Part shown: in pieces, positions 55,669 through 64,000 of the stretch
Layout of the letters: every line of letters starts with the position of its first letter
Numbering within the stretch: position 1 is the first letter of the stretch
DNA from: G016756615 sp050958605
GTDB lineage: Bacteria; Pseudomonadota; Alphaproteobacteria; Rhizobiales; Rhizobiaceae
Direction: 5' to 3'
Assembly: GCF_050958605.1 (NCBI RefSeq)
Contig: NZ_JBJHDO010000013.1
Span: 1 to 64,000 of the forward strand
Length of the DNA stretch: 64,000 nucleotides
Position numbers and translations under genes: made by a program
Notes under the pieces: model-generated
Told to the model about the DNA's origin: nothing
Databases searched by the model: none
The model's input: only the letters and a program-made list of their open reading frames with translations

Positions 55669-55983
55669 TCAGGCGGCCTTCTTCTGCTCGGCCGTGCTTT
55701 CGATCACGCCCATCACGTCGCTTTCCTTCATGATGAGCAGGTCCTCGCCATCGAGCTTGATTTCGGTGCCGGACCATTTGCCGAACAGGATGCGGTCGCC
55801 GACCTTCACGTCGAGTTCGGCCAGCTTGCCGCTCTCGTCACGGGCGCCTGGGCCGACGGCGACGACTTCGCCCTCCTGAGGCTTCTCCTTGGCAGTGTCG
55901 GGAATGATGATGCCGCCTGCTGTCTTTTCCTCGGCCTCGATGCGACGGACCAGGATACGGTCATGCAATGGACGGAACGTCAT
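55669..55983 (-). CDS. groES: co-chaperonin GroES
   Basis: A 104-residue lid subunit. TFRPLHDRILVRRIEAEEKTAGGIIIPDTAKEKPQEG contains the mobile loop that docks on GroEL, and the C-terminal DGEDLLIMKESDVMGVIE is typical. A slightly longer frame starts at 56004, but the ATG at 55983 gives the canonical N-terminus. It lies 56 bp upstream of groEL. Confidence 0.96.
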   Translation of the reverse strand: MTFRPLHDRILVRRIEAEEKTAGGIIIPDTAKEKPQEGEVVAVGPGARDESGKLAELDVKVGDRILFGKWSGTEIKLDGEDLLIMKESDVMGVIESTAEQKKAA

Positions 55984-56132
55984 GTCGTTCTCCTCTAAGG
56001 ACAAACAGATTGAGAGGTTCCTCCGCGCCGGCCCTAAGGGGACCGGGCGGGGCGCGCGATCCCTGGAAGAGCATCGCGCGCTATCGAGCTAGTTTGAAGA
56101 TTTTCGCCTTTCAAGAGGCAGAGGAAAAAATT

Positions 56133-56159
56133 TTAGCACTCTCGTATGGAGAGTGCTAT
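56133..56159. promoter_or_regulatory. CIRCE element (HrcA operator) of groESL
   Basis: TTAGCACTC (56133-56141), nine bases, then GAGTGCTAT (56151-56159): the canonical CIRCE inverted repeat with one mismatch. It lies 150 bp upstream of groES and indicates HrcA repression and heat induction. Confidence 0.95.
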
Positions 56160-56255
56160 GGCCTTGAAAACGTGCCATTACTTCAGCGTTCGCGCGATTC
56201 GATCATTTGGCCGCTCCTCGGGCATGAGATGATTTCAGCCGGCCATCTTGCCGCT

Positions 56256-57311
56256 TCAGGCAGCGGTCTGCGCCGCCTGCGCCCGCAGCAGCATGCCGAA
56301 GAGGTCGCGCGGCTCGTCAGGGTCGGCCAGGAGGTCCAACTCGTCATAGAGCTTGGTGCGCTCGAGCTGAGCCATCACGTAGCGCAGCGCCGAGAAATCC
56401 TCGATCGCGAAGCCAACCGAATCGAACAGCGTGATCTGCCTGGCGTCGCGGCGTCCGATGGCCTGTCCGGTCATGACCTGCCACAGCTCGGTGACCGGAT
56501 GGTCGGGCGCGAGCTGTTGGATCTCTCCCTCAATGCGCGTCTGCGGCGGATATTCGACGAAAATAGCGGAGCGCTTCAGGATGTCAGCATGAAGCTCGGT
56601 CTTGCCCGGGCAGTCGCCGCCCACCGCGTTGATGTGAATTCCGGCCCCGACCAGATTGTCGGTCAGGATCGTCGCATATTGCTTGTCCGCGGTGACGGTG
56701 GTGACGATCTCGGCACCTTCCATCGATTCCTCGACCGAAGAGCAGATTTCGATGTCGAATTCGAAGCCGGCGAGGTTGCGCGCGCATCTGAGGCTCGCCG
56801 AACGATCGATGTCGTGGAGGCGCAGCCTGTCGACGCCGAGCAGGGCCTTGAAGGCGAGCGCCTGGAACTCGGATTGCGCGCCGTTGCCGATGATCGCCAT
56901 GGTGCGGGCTTCCTTCGGCGCGAGATATTTGGCGGCAACCGCCGAGGTGGCGGCGGTGCGCAACGCCGTCAGAATGGTCATTTCGGTAAGCAGCAGCGGA
57001 TAGCCCGTGCCCACATCCGCCAGCACGCCGAAGGCCGTCACGGTCTGGCGGCCGTCGCGCGTGTTCTTCGGGTGGCCGTTGACATATTTGAAGCCGTAGA
57101 CAGCGCCGTCGCTGGTCGGCATCAGCTCGATGACGCCCTCCGTGCTGTGCGAGGCGACGCGCGGTGTCTTGTCGAACAGTTCCCAGCGCTTGAAGTCGTC
57201 CTCGATATAGCCGGCGAGTTCGACCAGGAAGCGTTCGACGCCGATCGACAGTACCAGCTTCATCATGTTGTCGACGTTGACGAAGGGCACGACATTCAAT
57301 TTGGACGTCAT
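56256..57311 (-). CDS. ornithine cyclodeaminase
   Basis: A 351-residue NAD-dependent enzyme of the OCD/mu-crystallin family that turns ornithine into proline and ammonia. GTGYPLLLTEMTILTALRTAATSAVAAKYLAPK carries the substrate-binding Arg, the Rossmann motif is MAIIGNGAQSEFQALAFK, and the conserved Asp/Gly stretch NAVGGDCPGKTEL follows. It starts 4 bp after the arginase stop, so the two form an arginine-to-proline operon. Confidence 0.94.
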   Translation of the reverse strand: MTSKLNVVPFVNVDNMMKLVLSIGVERFLVELAGYIEDDFKRWELFDKTPRVASHSTEGVIELMPTSDGAVYGFKYVNGHPKNTRDGRQTVTAFGVLADVGTGYPLLLTEMTILTALRTAATSAVAAKYLAPKEARTMAIIGNGAQSEFQALAFKALLGVDRLRLHDIDRSASLRCARNLAGFEFDIEICSSVEESMEGAEIVTTVTADKQYATILTDNLVGAGIHINAVGGDCPGKTELHADILKRSAIFVEYPPQTRIEGEIQQLAPDHPVTELWQVMTGQAIGRRDARQITLFDSVGFAIEDFSALRYVMAQLERTKLYDELDLLADPDEPRDLFGMLLRAQAAQTAA

Positions 57312-57314
57312 CTC

Positions 57315-58244
57315 TTAGAAACTCCTGGTGGGACGGTCGAGGACGCGGCGGCCCATCAGGCTCGCCACGAGATCGACGAGCAGGCGCGCCGTGCGGCCAC
57401 GCTCGTCCATGAACGGGTTGAGTTCGACGACGTCGAGGCTCGCCACCAGCCCGCTGTCGTGTAGTTTCTCCATCACCAGATGCGCCTCCCGAAAGGTCGC
57501 GCCGCCCGGCACGGTCGTGCCGACACCGGGCGCGATCTCTGGATCGAGGAAGTCGACGTCGAGGCTGACATGGAGGATGCCGTCGGCGGCGGCGACCTCA
57601 CGCAGGAAACGATCGAGCAGAGGCCCGACGCCATGCTCGTCGATGGCACGCATGTCGTGCACGATTACGCCCGCCTCGGCCAGAGCCTTGCGCTCGGCCG
57701 GGTCGACGCTGCGGAGGCCCATCATGCAGACATTCCTGGGATCCACCGGAGCAGGCAGCGGCGGGAAGATGCCGCCGAAACCGGGCCGCCCCGTCGCATA
57801 GGCCATGGGGACGCCATGCAGGTTGCCGCTTTGGGTCGTGTCGAGCGTATGGAAGTCGGGATGGGCGTCAAGCCAGAGCACGAAGAATTTGCGGCCCGCT
57901 TCCGCGGCACGGCGGCTCAAGCCGGAAAGCGTGCCGGCCGCGATCGAATGGTCGCCGCCGAGCACGATCGGCATGCCTTCGGCGCTGACGCGGTAGGCTG
58001 CTTCGGCGATCGATTCCGTCCAGGCCACGATCTCGGGCAGCGCCTTGACCGCCGGGTTGGGGTGGCTGACGTCGCGCAGCGGCGCGGGCGTCAGATTGCC
58101 TCGGTCGACAACGGAATAATCGAGCTGGCCGAGCGCGCCGGCCAGGTCCGCTGCCCGGAAGCCGCTCGGCCCCATGTCGCAGCCGAACCGGCCCGTGCCT
58201 TCCTGGACGGGCGCCCCTATCAAGATGCATGTCTTCTGATTCAA
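57315..58244 (-). CDS. arginase
   Basis: A 309-residue binuclear-manganese enzyme splitting arginine into ornithine and urea. Metal motifs GGDHSIAAG, WLDAHPDFHT and SLDVDFLDPEIAPG are intact. The urea produced could feed the urease encoded at 37.8-40.3 kb, and the ornithine goes to the coupled cyclodeaminase. An Lrp-type regulator is divergent from it. Confidence 0.95.
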   Translation of the reverse strand: MNQKTCILIGAPVQEGTGRFGCDMGPSGFRAADLAGALGQLDYSVVDRGNLTPAPLRDVSHPNPAVKALPEIVAWTESIAEAAYRVSAEGMPIVLGGDHSIAAGTLSGLSRRAAEAGRKFFVLWLDAHPDFHTLDTTQSGNLHGVPMAYATGRPGFGGIFPPLPAPVDPRNVCMMGLRSVDPAERKALAEAGVIVHDMRAIDEHGVGPLLDRFLREVAAADGILHVSLDVDFLDPEIAPGVGTTVPGGATFREAHLVMEKLHDSGLVASLDVVELNPFMDERGRTARLLVDLVASLMGRRVLDRPTRSF

Positions 58245-58305
58245 AGGTAGCTCCTTGCGATTGCACCGAGGCTAACGAGGAGTGCTGGCGAAACGAACAA
58301 GCAAA

Positions 58306-58334
58306 TTGGCAAGCCGTCTAAAATGGCTTATCAA
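58306..58334. promoter_or_regulatory. possible Lrp-type operator between arginase and its regulator
   Basis: TTGGCAAGCC (58306-58315) and GGCTTATCAA (58325-58334) form an imperfect inverted repeat (8 of 10) centred in the divergent promoter. It is suited to autoregulation and arginase control by the Lrp/AsnC protein. Confidence 0.45.
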
Positions 58335-58361
58335 ACTGGTAGTTCATAGCGCCACTTTGGC

Positions 58362-58799
58362 ATGGCTGATCTCGATCAACAGCTCCTGACCCTTCTGCGC
58401 CACAACGGGCGGCGCAGCGTCTCCGACCTTGCCGCCGAACTCGGCGTGTCGCGGGCGACAATTCGCGCGCGCATGGCGCGCATGGAAAAGGCGGGCGACA
58501 TCGTCGGCTACACGGTCATCCTGCGCGCCGATGCAGTTGCCATGCCGGTTCGCGGCATCATGCTGATCGAAGTGGAAGGACGGGCAGCGGACCGGGTGGT
58601 TTCGGTTCTTGGCGGTTTTCCCGAGGTCTCGGCGATCCATACCACCAACGGCAAATGGGATCTGATCGCCGAGTTCGGCGCCAAGAGCCTCACCGACCTC
58701 GATGCGGTCCTGAGGCGCATCCGGCTCATTCCAGGTGTCACGGCTTCGGAGACCAACCTCCTGCTGGCGACGCCGCGCAGCACCCGCGCGCGGCTGTAG
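58362..58799 (+). CDS. Lrp/AsnC family regulator
   Basis: A 145-residue regulator. The N-terminal helix-turn-helix (about 3-55: LDQQLLTLLRHNGRRSVSDLAAELGVSRATIRARMARME) is followed by a RAM ligand domain (GIMLIEVEGRAADRVVSVLGGFPEV). It is divergent from arginase-ornithine cyclodeaminase and very probably activates or represses them in response to arginine or ornithine, as ArcR/PutR-like proteins do. Confidence 0.93.
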   Translation: MADLDQQLLTLLRHNGRRSVSDLAAELGVSRATIRARMARMEKAGDIVGYTVILRADAVAMPVRGIMLIEVEGRAADRVVSVLGGFPEVSAIHTTNGKWDLIAEFGAKSLTDLDAVLRRIRLIPGVTASETNLLLATPRSTRARL

Positions 58800-58807
58800 A
58801 TCGAGCT

Positions 58808-59605
58808 TTAGAAAAACTCGTCGAGCAGCCTGTAGAAAGCGATTCGATTGGGATCGGCCGCGATGCCGTAGCGGTCGAGGAAGCGGCCAACCCATTCTTC
58901 GCCCAAATTCGACGCGATGCTGCGCGTCGCGAGCGCCAGGTCCTGATGCCGGTCGGAGACGCCGAGACGGCCGCAATCGATGAAACCGGTGAAGCGGCCA
59001 TGCTCATCCGCGAGCATGTTGGGAAGACAAGCGTCACCATGCGCAACAACCGGATCTTCGCTCGCGGGGCGCTGGGCTTGCAGCTTTGCAAGGAGTTCCG
59101 CCGCGCCGAAACCCCTGTTTTCCTCGTCGAGATCGTCCTCGTCCACGAGACCCGCTTTTATGCGAGCCGATGCCCAATTTATCCGGGTGTTCACATTGTG
59201 GTCGAAAGGGCAGCCCGAAATGTCGAGCCGATGCAAGTCCCGCAAGGCGTGCGCCGCGATCTCGACGATACGCAGAGGCTCCAGCCCGGACGATGCCAGG
59301 TCCCGTCCCGGAACCGCGCTCATCAGCAGCCAGGTGCGATCGTGGTGTTCGGCCACGTCGAGGACGAGCGGACAGGGAACGTCCTTGCCAGCAAGCCAGC
59401 GCAGCCTGGCGATCTCGCCTGGCAGTTCCGCATGCCGCCCGACAGGTTCGGTTTTGGCGAATAGAGCGGGCCGGCCGGCCTTCTCCAAACGGAATACCGC
59501 AGCGTCGGAGCAGCCGATGGTCTGTCGTGTCCAGTCGTAGCCGTCCAGCATCCAGCCGGGAGGCGCGGCGAAGAACGCTTCGTCGTTGAAATCCAGGGAG
59601 GCCAT
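58808..59605 (-). CDS. aminoglycoside 3'-phosphotransferase-like kinase
   Basis: A 265-residue APH-fold kinase with the length and layout of APH(3') enzymes. K51 (ALFAKTEP) is the ATP Lys, VVAHGDACLPNML holds the catalytic D191 and N196, GFIDCGRLGVSDRHQDLA the metal D210, and FYRLLDEFF is the usual APH(3') C-terminus. It would phosphorylate kanamycin-type aminoglycosides. Its normal, GC-rich context argues for an intrinsic chromosomal gene rather than a recently acquired cassette. The ATG at 59605 was chosen; the upstream frame is not protein-like. Confidence 0.88.
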   Translation of the reverse strand: MASLDFNDEAFFAAPPGWMLDGYDWTRQTIGCSDAAVFRLEKAGRPALFAKTEPVGRHAELPGEIARLRWLAGKDVPCPLVLDVAEHHDRTWLLMSAVPGRDLASSGLEPLRIVEIAAHALRDLHRLDISGCPFDHNVNTRINWASARIKAGLVDEDDLDEENRGFGAAELLAKLQAQRPASEDPVVAHGDACLPNMLADEHGRFTGFIDCGRLGVSDRHQDLALATRSIASNLGEEWVGRFLDRYGIAADPNRIAFYRLLDEFF

Positions 59606-59823
59606 GAAAAGGATCTCTCGCAAATGCTCGGTCGGCGGGCGCGTGGCGCCACCTGGCGGCCGACACGCGTGACGCGCAGATGGGGCGCGGCGGGCCGCCT
59701 CGCAAGGCCGGCATGCGCCTGCGTTGTCATTCTCGGGATGGTTGATGAAAACATTGCAAGCATCATCTTCTCCCACGGGCGGTGAAGAGGCATATCGAAG
59801 CAGAACGGAGGACGGCTCGTCGG

Positions 59824-61278
59824 ATGGACGTAACCAACTACATCGCCTGGAGTTTGGCGGCGCTGCATGTCGCGTTGCAGATATTCTTCATCATCCGGGC
59901 GTTGCTGCGTCCCCATCGTGAGCCGGCGTCGCGGCTGGCCTGGGTGGTGGCGATCGCCGTCGCGCCGGTGATCGGTATCCTGGCCTATGTCTTCTTCGGC
60001 GAGACCAATATCGGGCGACGGCGCATCGCCCGCATGCGCGCCGCGCTCCGGCGCCTGCCGTCCCTCGCCGAAATCAGCGGCGCTGACGAACATGAGAGCG
60101 AGGCTTCCGTGCCGGAGCCCTATGCGCCGCTCTTCCGGGTGGGGCAGTCCATAAGCTTCTACCCACCCGTCGGCGGCAACCGCGCACAGTTGATGGCGGA
60201 TACGGACGCTGCGATCGACGCGATCGTGGCCGATATCGACGCGGCCACCCACCATGTGCATGTGCTCTTCTACATCTGGCTGACGGACAATAACGGGCTG
60301 AAGGTGATCGAGGCGCTGAAGCGCGCCGCGGCGCGCGGCGTGGCCTGCCGGGTCATGGTGGACGATCTAGGATCACGGGCACTGATCCGTTCCGACTTTT
60401 GGAAGGATATGGCGGGGGCTGGTGTTCGCCTTGCCCGTGCATTGCCGATCGGCAACCCGCTGTCGCGCCCGCTCAAGGGGCGCATCGACATGCGCAACCA
60501 TCGCAAGATCGTGGTGATCGACAACCGCATCACCTATTGCGGCAGCCAGAACTGTGCCGATGCAGCCTTTGCGGTCAAAGCGAAATACGCCCCCTGGGTC
60601 GACATCATGATGCGCTTCGAAGGCCCCATCGTCCGGCAGAACCAGCACCTTTTCGCCAGCGACTGGATGGGACATGTGAAGGAGGACCTGAGCGCGCTGC
60701 TTCATGCACCGCCGGCAAGCGTCGGCCCGGGCTTTCCCGCCCAGGCCATCGGCACGGGCGCCACGGTGCGTTACTCGGCCATGCCGGAGATGTTCGTCGC
60801 CATGATGAGCGCGGCTCGGCGCGAACTCGTCGTCACGACGCCCTATTATGTGCCCGATGAACCCATCCAGGCCGCCCTTTGCGCCAGCGCCCGCCGCGGC
60901 GTGGAGACCAGGGTCGTGTTTCCGCAAAGGAACGATTCCTGGATCGTGGCGGCGGCGAGCCGCAGCTATTACCAGGAACTGCTGGAAGCCGGTGTCCATA
61001 TCCATGAATATGTCGGCGGGCTGCTGCACGCCAAATCGCTGACCGTCGACGGCGAGCTGACCCTGATAGGCTCGGCCAATATGGACCGCCGTTCATTCGA
61101 ACTGAATTCGGAGAACAACATCCTGTTCTGGGACCCGCCGCTTACCGCACAAGTGCGCGCCCGCCAGCAACACTACATTGACGCCTCGGTGCCCGTGGAC
61201 AAGCACATGGTCCTGCGATGGAGCGGGGGCAAGCGGCTCTGGAACAATGTCATCGCCATGTTCGGGCCGGTGCTTTAG
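59824..61278 (+). CDS. cardiolipin synthase (phospholipase D type)
   Basis: A 484-residue membrane enzyme joining two phosphatidylglycerols into cardiolipin. Two N-terminal helices (about 5-25 and 37-57, the latter AWVVAIAVAPVIGILAYVFFG) precede two HKD motifs: NHRKIVVIDNRITYCGSQN and LHAKSLTVDGELTLIGSANMD. GGAGG lies upstream of the ATG at 59824; an earlier GTG exists at 59782. Its end overlaps the convergent antiporter gene by 29 bp. Confidence 0.92.
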   Translation: MDVTNYIAWSLAALHVALQIFFIIRALLRPHREPASRLAWVVAIAVAPVIGILAYVFFGETNIGRRRIARMRAALRRLPSLAEISGADEHESEASVPEPYAPLFRVGQSISFYPPVGGNRAQLMADTDAAIDAIVADIDAATHHVHVLFYIWLTDNNGLKVIEALKRAAARGVACRVMVDDLGSRALIRSDFWKDMAGAGVRLARALPIGNPLSRPLKGRIDMRNHRKIVVIDNRITYCGSQNCADAAFAVKAKYAPWVDIMMRFEGPIVRQNQHLFASDWMGHVKEDLSALLHAPPASVGPGFPAQAIGTGATVRYSAMPEMFVAMMSAARRELVVTTPYYVPDEPIQAALCASARRGVETRVVFPQRNDSWIVAAASRSYYQELLEAGVHIHEYVGGLLHAKSLTVDGELTLIGSANMDRRSFELNSENNILFWDPPLTAQVRARQQHYIDASVPVDKHMVLRWSGGKRLWNNVIAMFGPVL

Positions 61279-62911
61279 CCGTCAATCGGGCTTCGACAAG
61301 GTCGATCTCCTCGACGAGGCTTCTTGCGGACTCTTCGGGAATCTGGCCGGTCCGGCCGAGGCGATATATCTCATCACGCTCGGCATGCAGACCGGCCAGG
61401 CGCAATTCGCGCTCGATCGCATCAATCTTGCGCATGAGGCCGGCGTCGTCCCCCGTTTTCGAGCGGCTGTCGATGCGCCGGCGATAGATCTCCATGATGT
61501 GGGAGCCGGCATTGGCATAGATGTCGGCGTCGTCGCGACCTTCCCCGAGTTCGTGCTGCAGGCGGTCTATCGTCTCGATGGCGGCCTTGGCGGCGGCGAT
61601 ACGCGCCCGGTCCTCCTCCTTCTGGTGGGAGGGCTCCGGCGGCAGCTTCAGCCCCTTGAAAAGGAAGGGGAGTGCGATGCTGGCCGCGACCAGGGAAACG
61701 ATGATCGTTCCGGCCGCGAGAAAGATGGCGAGGTCCCGCGCCGGAAAGGGCGCCCCATCCTGCGTTGCGAGCGGCAATGTGAGAATGCCGGCCAGGGTTA
61801 TGGCGCCGCGGACGCCGGCGAAGGAGGTCGCGGCGATCACGCGCCACTCGGTCCCTTGCATGCCCCGCCTTGTCCTGGCGGCCCGGAACAGCGTGAAACG
61901 CAAAGTCAGCCAGACCCAGGCGAAGCGCAGGGCGATGAGCGCCGCGCTGATGCCCAGCACGTAGATGACGAGCCAGGCCGCGCGGTAATGTCCCGCTTCC
62001 TGGACAACCTGCGCCGCTCCGTCGGCGATTTTCGGGAACTGTTCGCCGAGCAGCACGAAAATGACGCCATTGGCCGCGAATTGGATCGTGTCCCAGACTG
62101 TGTTGCGGCGGACGCGGGTAACAGCCAGCGCCCGGCCGAACTGTTCGGCATAGCTCATCGTGATGCCTGCCGCGACGGCGGCCAATATGCCCGAAGCGTG
62201 AAGGCGTTCGGCTGCCAGGTAGGCGCCGAACGGGATCAGGATGCTGACGAGGATCTGCGAGCTGGTGTGTTCGCCGAAACGATGGGAGATCCAGCTTTTC
62301 ACCCAGATGATGGCCCAGGTCACGGCGACTCCGGCAGCGATGCCGACCGTGGCGACCCAAAGAAACGTGCCAAAGGCTTCGACGAGCGAAAACGTTCCGG
62401 TCAGCGCCGCCGCCACGGCAAAACGCATGCACACCAGCCCGGAGGCGTCGTTGAACAGCGCCTCGCCCTCCAGGATCTGCATCAGTCGCTTTGGGATAGG
62501 CACTCGTGCAGCGATCGCCGACACCGCGACGGGATCGGTGGGCGACAGGATCGCGGCCAGTGCGAAGGCGACGGCCATGGGTATGGCCGGGATCATGGCA
62601 TGGATGACGAAGCCGAGGCCGAGCACGGTGAAGACCACGAGGCCGGAAGCCAGCCCGACGATCGCACGCCTGTCGCGGACCAGCGCTTCCTTGGGGATGC
62701 GCCAGCCGTCCAGGAACAACAGGGGCGGCAGGAAAAGCAGGAAGAAGATGTCCGGTTCGAGCACGATGCCCCGATCGGCGACAGCGGCAATGAGAGCGCC
62801 GAGCGCGATCTGCACGAGGGGCGGCGGCAGCGGAACGGGCGAGGCGCGCGACAGAGCACCGCTGGCGACGACGGCCAGGAGCAGCAAGAGGATGGTCGTT
62901 ACGCTTTCCAC
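61250..62911 (-). CDS. Na+/H+ antiporter, CPA1 family
   Basis: A 553-residue protein with about twelve helices (PPLVQIALGALIAAVADRG, FFLLFLPPLLFLDGWR, and the ion-binding ALAAILSPTDPVAVSAI and EGEALFNDASGLV) and a cytoplasmic tail of about 130 residues. The SPTDPVA and FNDASG motifs carry the exchange Asp residues. It works in sodium and pH homeostasis at the inner membrane. A PmrA-type box lies 156 bp upstream, facing the DsbA-like gene, and could affect both. Confidence 0.93.
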   Translation of the reverse strand: MESVTTILLLLLAVVASGALSRASPVPLPPPLVQIALGALIAAVADRGIVLEPDIFFLLFLPPLLFLDGWRIPKEALVRDRRAIVGLASGLVVFTVLGLGFVIHAMIPAIPMAVAFALAAILSPTDPVAVSAIAARVPIPKRLMQILEGEALFNDASGLVCMRFAVAAALTGTFSLVEAFGTFLWVATVGIAAGVAVTWAIIWVKSWISHRFGEHTSSQILVSILIPFGAYLAAERLHASGILAAVAAGITMSYAEQFGRALAVTRVRRNTVWDTIQFAANGVIFVLLGEQFPKIADGAAQVVQEAGHYRAAWLVIYVLGISAALIALRFAWVWLTLRFTLFRAARTRRGMQGTEWRVIAATSFAGVRGAITLAGILTLPLATQDGAPFPARDLAIFLAAGTIIVSLVAASIALPFLFKGLKLPPEPSHQKEEDRARIAAAKAAIETIDRLQHELGEGRDDADIYANAGSHIMEIYRRRIDSRSKTGDDAGLMRKIDAIERELRLAGLHAERDEIYRLGRTGQIPEESARSLVEEIDLVEARLTAKAPARTWR

Positions 62912-63066
62912 GGCCGGGCTTGCCCCATCGATGGATGTGCTGGTCGGCGAAGACCCCGGCTGCAGCTCCCGAGAAGCCGGCGGTCTCGGCGAAGCCTATC
63001 GTCTCCAGTGCCCTCAGGCCAGCCGCCGTTCCTGGCTGCTCGCCGGAGGCGTCGAAGCGCACGCGC

Positions 63067-63083
63067 CTTAAGGCTGGCTTAAG
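63067..63083. promoter_or_regulatory. PmrA-type box 4, upstream of the DsbA-like gene
   Basis: CTTAAG-GCTGG-CTTAAG, identical in layout to the boxes at 30.7, 32.9 and 35.9 kb, 82 bp before the ATG at 63166. Confidence 0.72.
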
Positions 63084-63165
63084 GTGGGTTTTCGACAGTT
63101 GCCGCGACGAATTGGCCGGCGCCCAGTTTCCGGCCGCGCCACGGAACCGCAGCCAGGGGAAACCC

Positions 63166-63792
63166 ATGACCATACATCGCCGCTCGTTTCTTCATCTGTC
63201 CGCTCTCGCCGGCGTGTCGCTTCTCGCGGCGGCCGGACCGGCCCTGTCGCAAGAGGTCGATGTCGACGCGATCCTCAACGACCCGGAGGCGCCGACCGCG
63301 GGCAACCCGAAGGGGGACGTCACCATCGTCGCCTTCCTCGATTACAACTGCCCCTATTGCCGAAAGACCGCGCCCGATCTCGAGCGCATCGTAAAGACGG
63401 ACGGGAAGATCCGGCTCGTCTACAAGGATTGGCCGATCCTCTCGGAATCCTCCGTGCACGGGGCGCAGCTGGCGCTCGGCGCCAAATATCAGGGGCGTTA
63501 CGGAGCCGCGCACAAGGCCCTGATGAGCATCAAAAGCCGGGGCACGACAGCGGAAGAGATGCAGGCCGCCATCAAAAAGGCCGGCATCGACATGGCCCGG
63601 CTCAAGGCTGACCTCACCACGCATGGAACGAAGATTTCGGCCCTGCTGAAACGCAATCTGGCGCAGGCCGAGGCGCTCGGCATCAACGGCACGCCTGCCT
63701 ATCTCATCGGGCCGTTCCGCACCACGACCCTCGATTATGAGGGCTTCAAGCAAGTCGTCGCCGACGCCCGCGCCGCCCAGGAGGGACGTTGA
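63166..63792 (+). CDS. DsbA-family thiol:disulfide protein (ScsC/BdbD-like)
   Basis: A 208-residue periplasmic thioredoxin-fold protein. The N-terminus HRRSFLHLSALAGVSLLAA is a signal peptide ending ALSQ. The active site CPYC is C62/C65 in FLDYNCPYCRKTAP, and the cis-Pro loop GINGTPAYLIG is present. It may oxidise or isomerise envelope proteins, with DsbD at 33 kb as a possible reductant. It is 5 bp from the following L,D-transpeptidase gene and shares its PmrA-type box. Confidence 0.92.
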   Translation: MTIHRRSFLHLSALAGVSLLAAAGPALSQEVDVDAILNDPEAPTAGNPKGDVTIVAFLDYNCPYCRKTAPDLERIVKTDGKIRLVYKDWPILSESSVHGAQLALGAKYQGRYGAAHKALMSIKSRGTTAEEMQAAIKKAGIDMARLKADLTTHGTKISALLKRNLAQAEALGINGTPAYLIGPFRTTTLDYEGFKQVVADARAAQEGR

Positions 63793-63797
63793 TCCCG

Positions 63798-64000
63798 ATG
63801 CTTCGCTCCGCCTTCCGTCTTGCCACGATCCTTGTCCTGACCGTTTTCGCGGCAGCCTGCACGACGCCCTCCGAGAAGGCTCCGGTGAAACCTGCCGCCG
63901 TAGTCGAAAGCTCGCCGGATGCCCTGCGCTACGGCGCCGTCAGCGACGAGAAGTTCCCCGTTCCCGCCGTTGCGCTCAAGCATCTGCCGCCGCAGAACCG
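63798..64000 (+). CDS. L,D-transpeptidase-like lipoprotein, 5' part only
   Basis: The first 67 residues of a lipoprotein (lipobox FAAAC, C21) whose mature start resembles the pre-YkuD region of the transpeptidase at 35.9 kb: DALRYGAVSDEKFPVPAVALKHLPP versus YYAIPNERFPIPEVDVSQVD. The catalytic domain lies beyond the window, so the assignment rests on this segment and the repeated pairing with disulfide genes. Confidence 0.7.
   Translation, partial: MLRSAFRLATILVLTVFAAACTTPSEKAPVKPAAVVESSPDALRYGAVSDEKFPVPAVALKHLPPQN

Noticed and set aside
58808..59605. Recently acquired resistance cassette
   Set aside because: No flanking insertion sequence, attC-like site or composition change was seen around the APH-like gene.
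61178..63082. 634-codon plus-strand open frame
   Set aside because: Shadow of the antiporter gene and the end of cardiolipin synthase; low-complexity charged translation.

Overview
The window looks like chromosome of an alphaproteobacterium of the Hyphomicrobiales (rhizobial, Phyllobacteriaceae-like). The signs are high GC, a CIRCE-controlled groESL, the housekeeping order prolyl-tRNA editing protein / YbbN-type thioredoxin / LON-domain protein / Trm112 beside a tRNA-Gly, the arginase-ornithine cyclodeaminase-Lrp cluster, and many ABC transporters. The genus is an inference; no rRNA is present.

Layout. 0.1-9.2 kb: initiator tRNA, a periplasmic cytochrome c, a glycolipid-binding-like protein, sugar-acid genes (dgoA-type aldolase, tartrate/malate dehydrogenase, class III aminotransferase) and a copper operon (DUF2946, PCuAC chaperone, YcnI, CopC-CopD fusion). 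9.0-11.9 kb: Trm112, LON-domain protein, CnoX-like thioredoxin, prolyl-tRNA deacylase and tRNA-Gly(GCC).

11.9-30.45 kb: a probable genomic island lying between tRNA-Gly and a truncated L,D-transpeptidase gene. It carries a catabolic cluster: YtcJ-type amidohydrolase, FCD-GntR regulator, alpha/beta hydrolase, tandem EthD-like protein, PF06684 protein, enamidase, two class A flavin monooxygenases, a complete Dpp-type ABC importer, amidase, flavin reductase and a gentisate-dioxygenase-like bicupin. All four promoter regions of the cluster hold the same motif pair spaced exactly 19 bp, which is the best case here for an undescribed, coherently regulated pathway. The substrate is unknown; an imported amide- or enamide-containing cyclic or aromatic compound fits the enzymes.

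30.4-36.6 kb: a QseBC/PmrAB-type two-component system, DsbD, an Lgt-like/TlpA fusion and an L,D-transpeptidase. PmrA-type boxes (CTTAAG-N5-YTTAAG) precede this system, dsbD, the transpeptidase and, 27 kb away, a DsbA-like/L,D-transpeptidase pair at 63.1 kb. This suggests an envelope regulon joining disulfide chemistry with peptidoglycan cross-linking.

36.8-45.3 kb: beta-carbonic anhydrase with a coupled 56-residue protein, urease (gamma-beta fusion and alpha, no accessory genes), a methyltransferase, glyA and a MocR regulator. 45.5-51.1 kb: ROK regulator with a perfect 25-bp operator, a TauABC/SsuABC-type importer and a sulfatase, probably for scavenging sulfate esters or sulfonates. 51.1-53.9 kb: PaaX-like regulator divergent from an AidB-type acyl-CoA dehydrogenase. 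54-58.8 kb: groESL with CIRCE, then arginine catabolism. 58.8-64 kb: APH(3')-like kinase, cardiolipin synthase, CPA1 antiporter, DsbA-like protein and an L,D-transpeptidase cut by the window edge.
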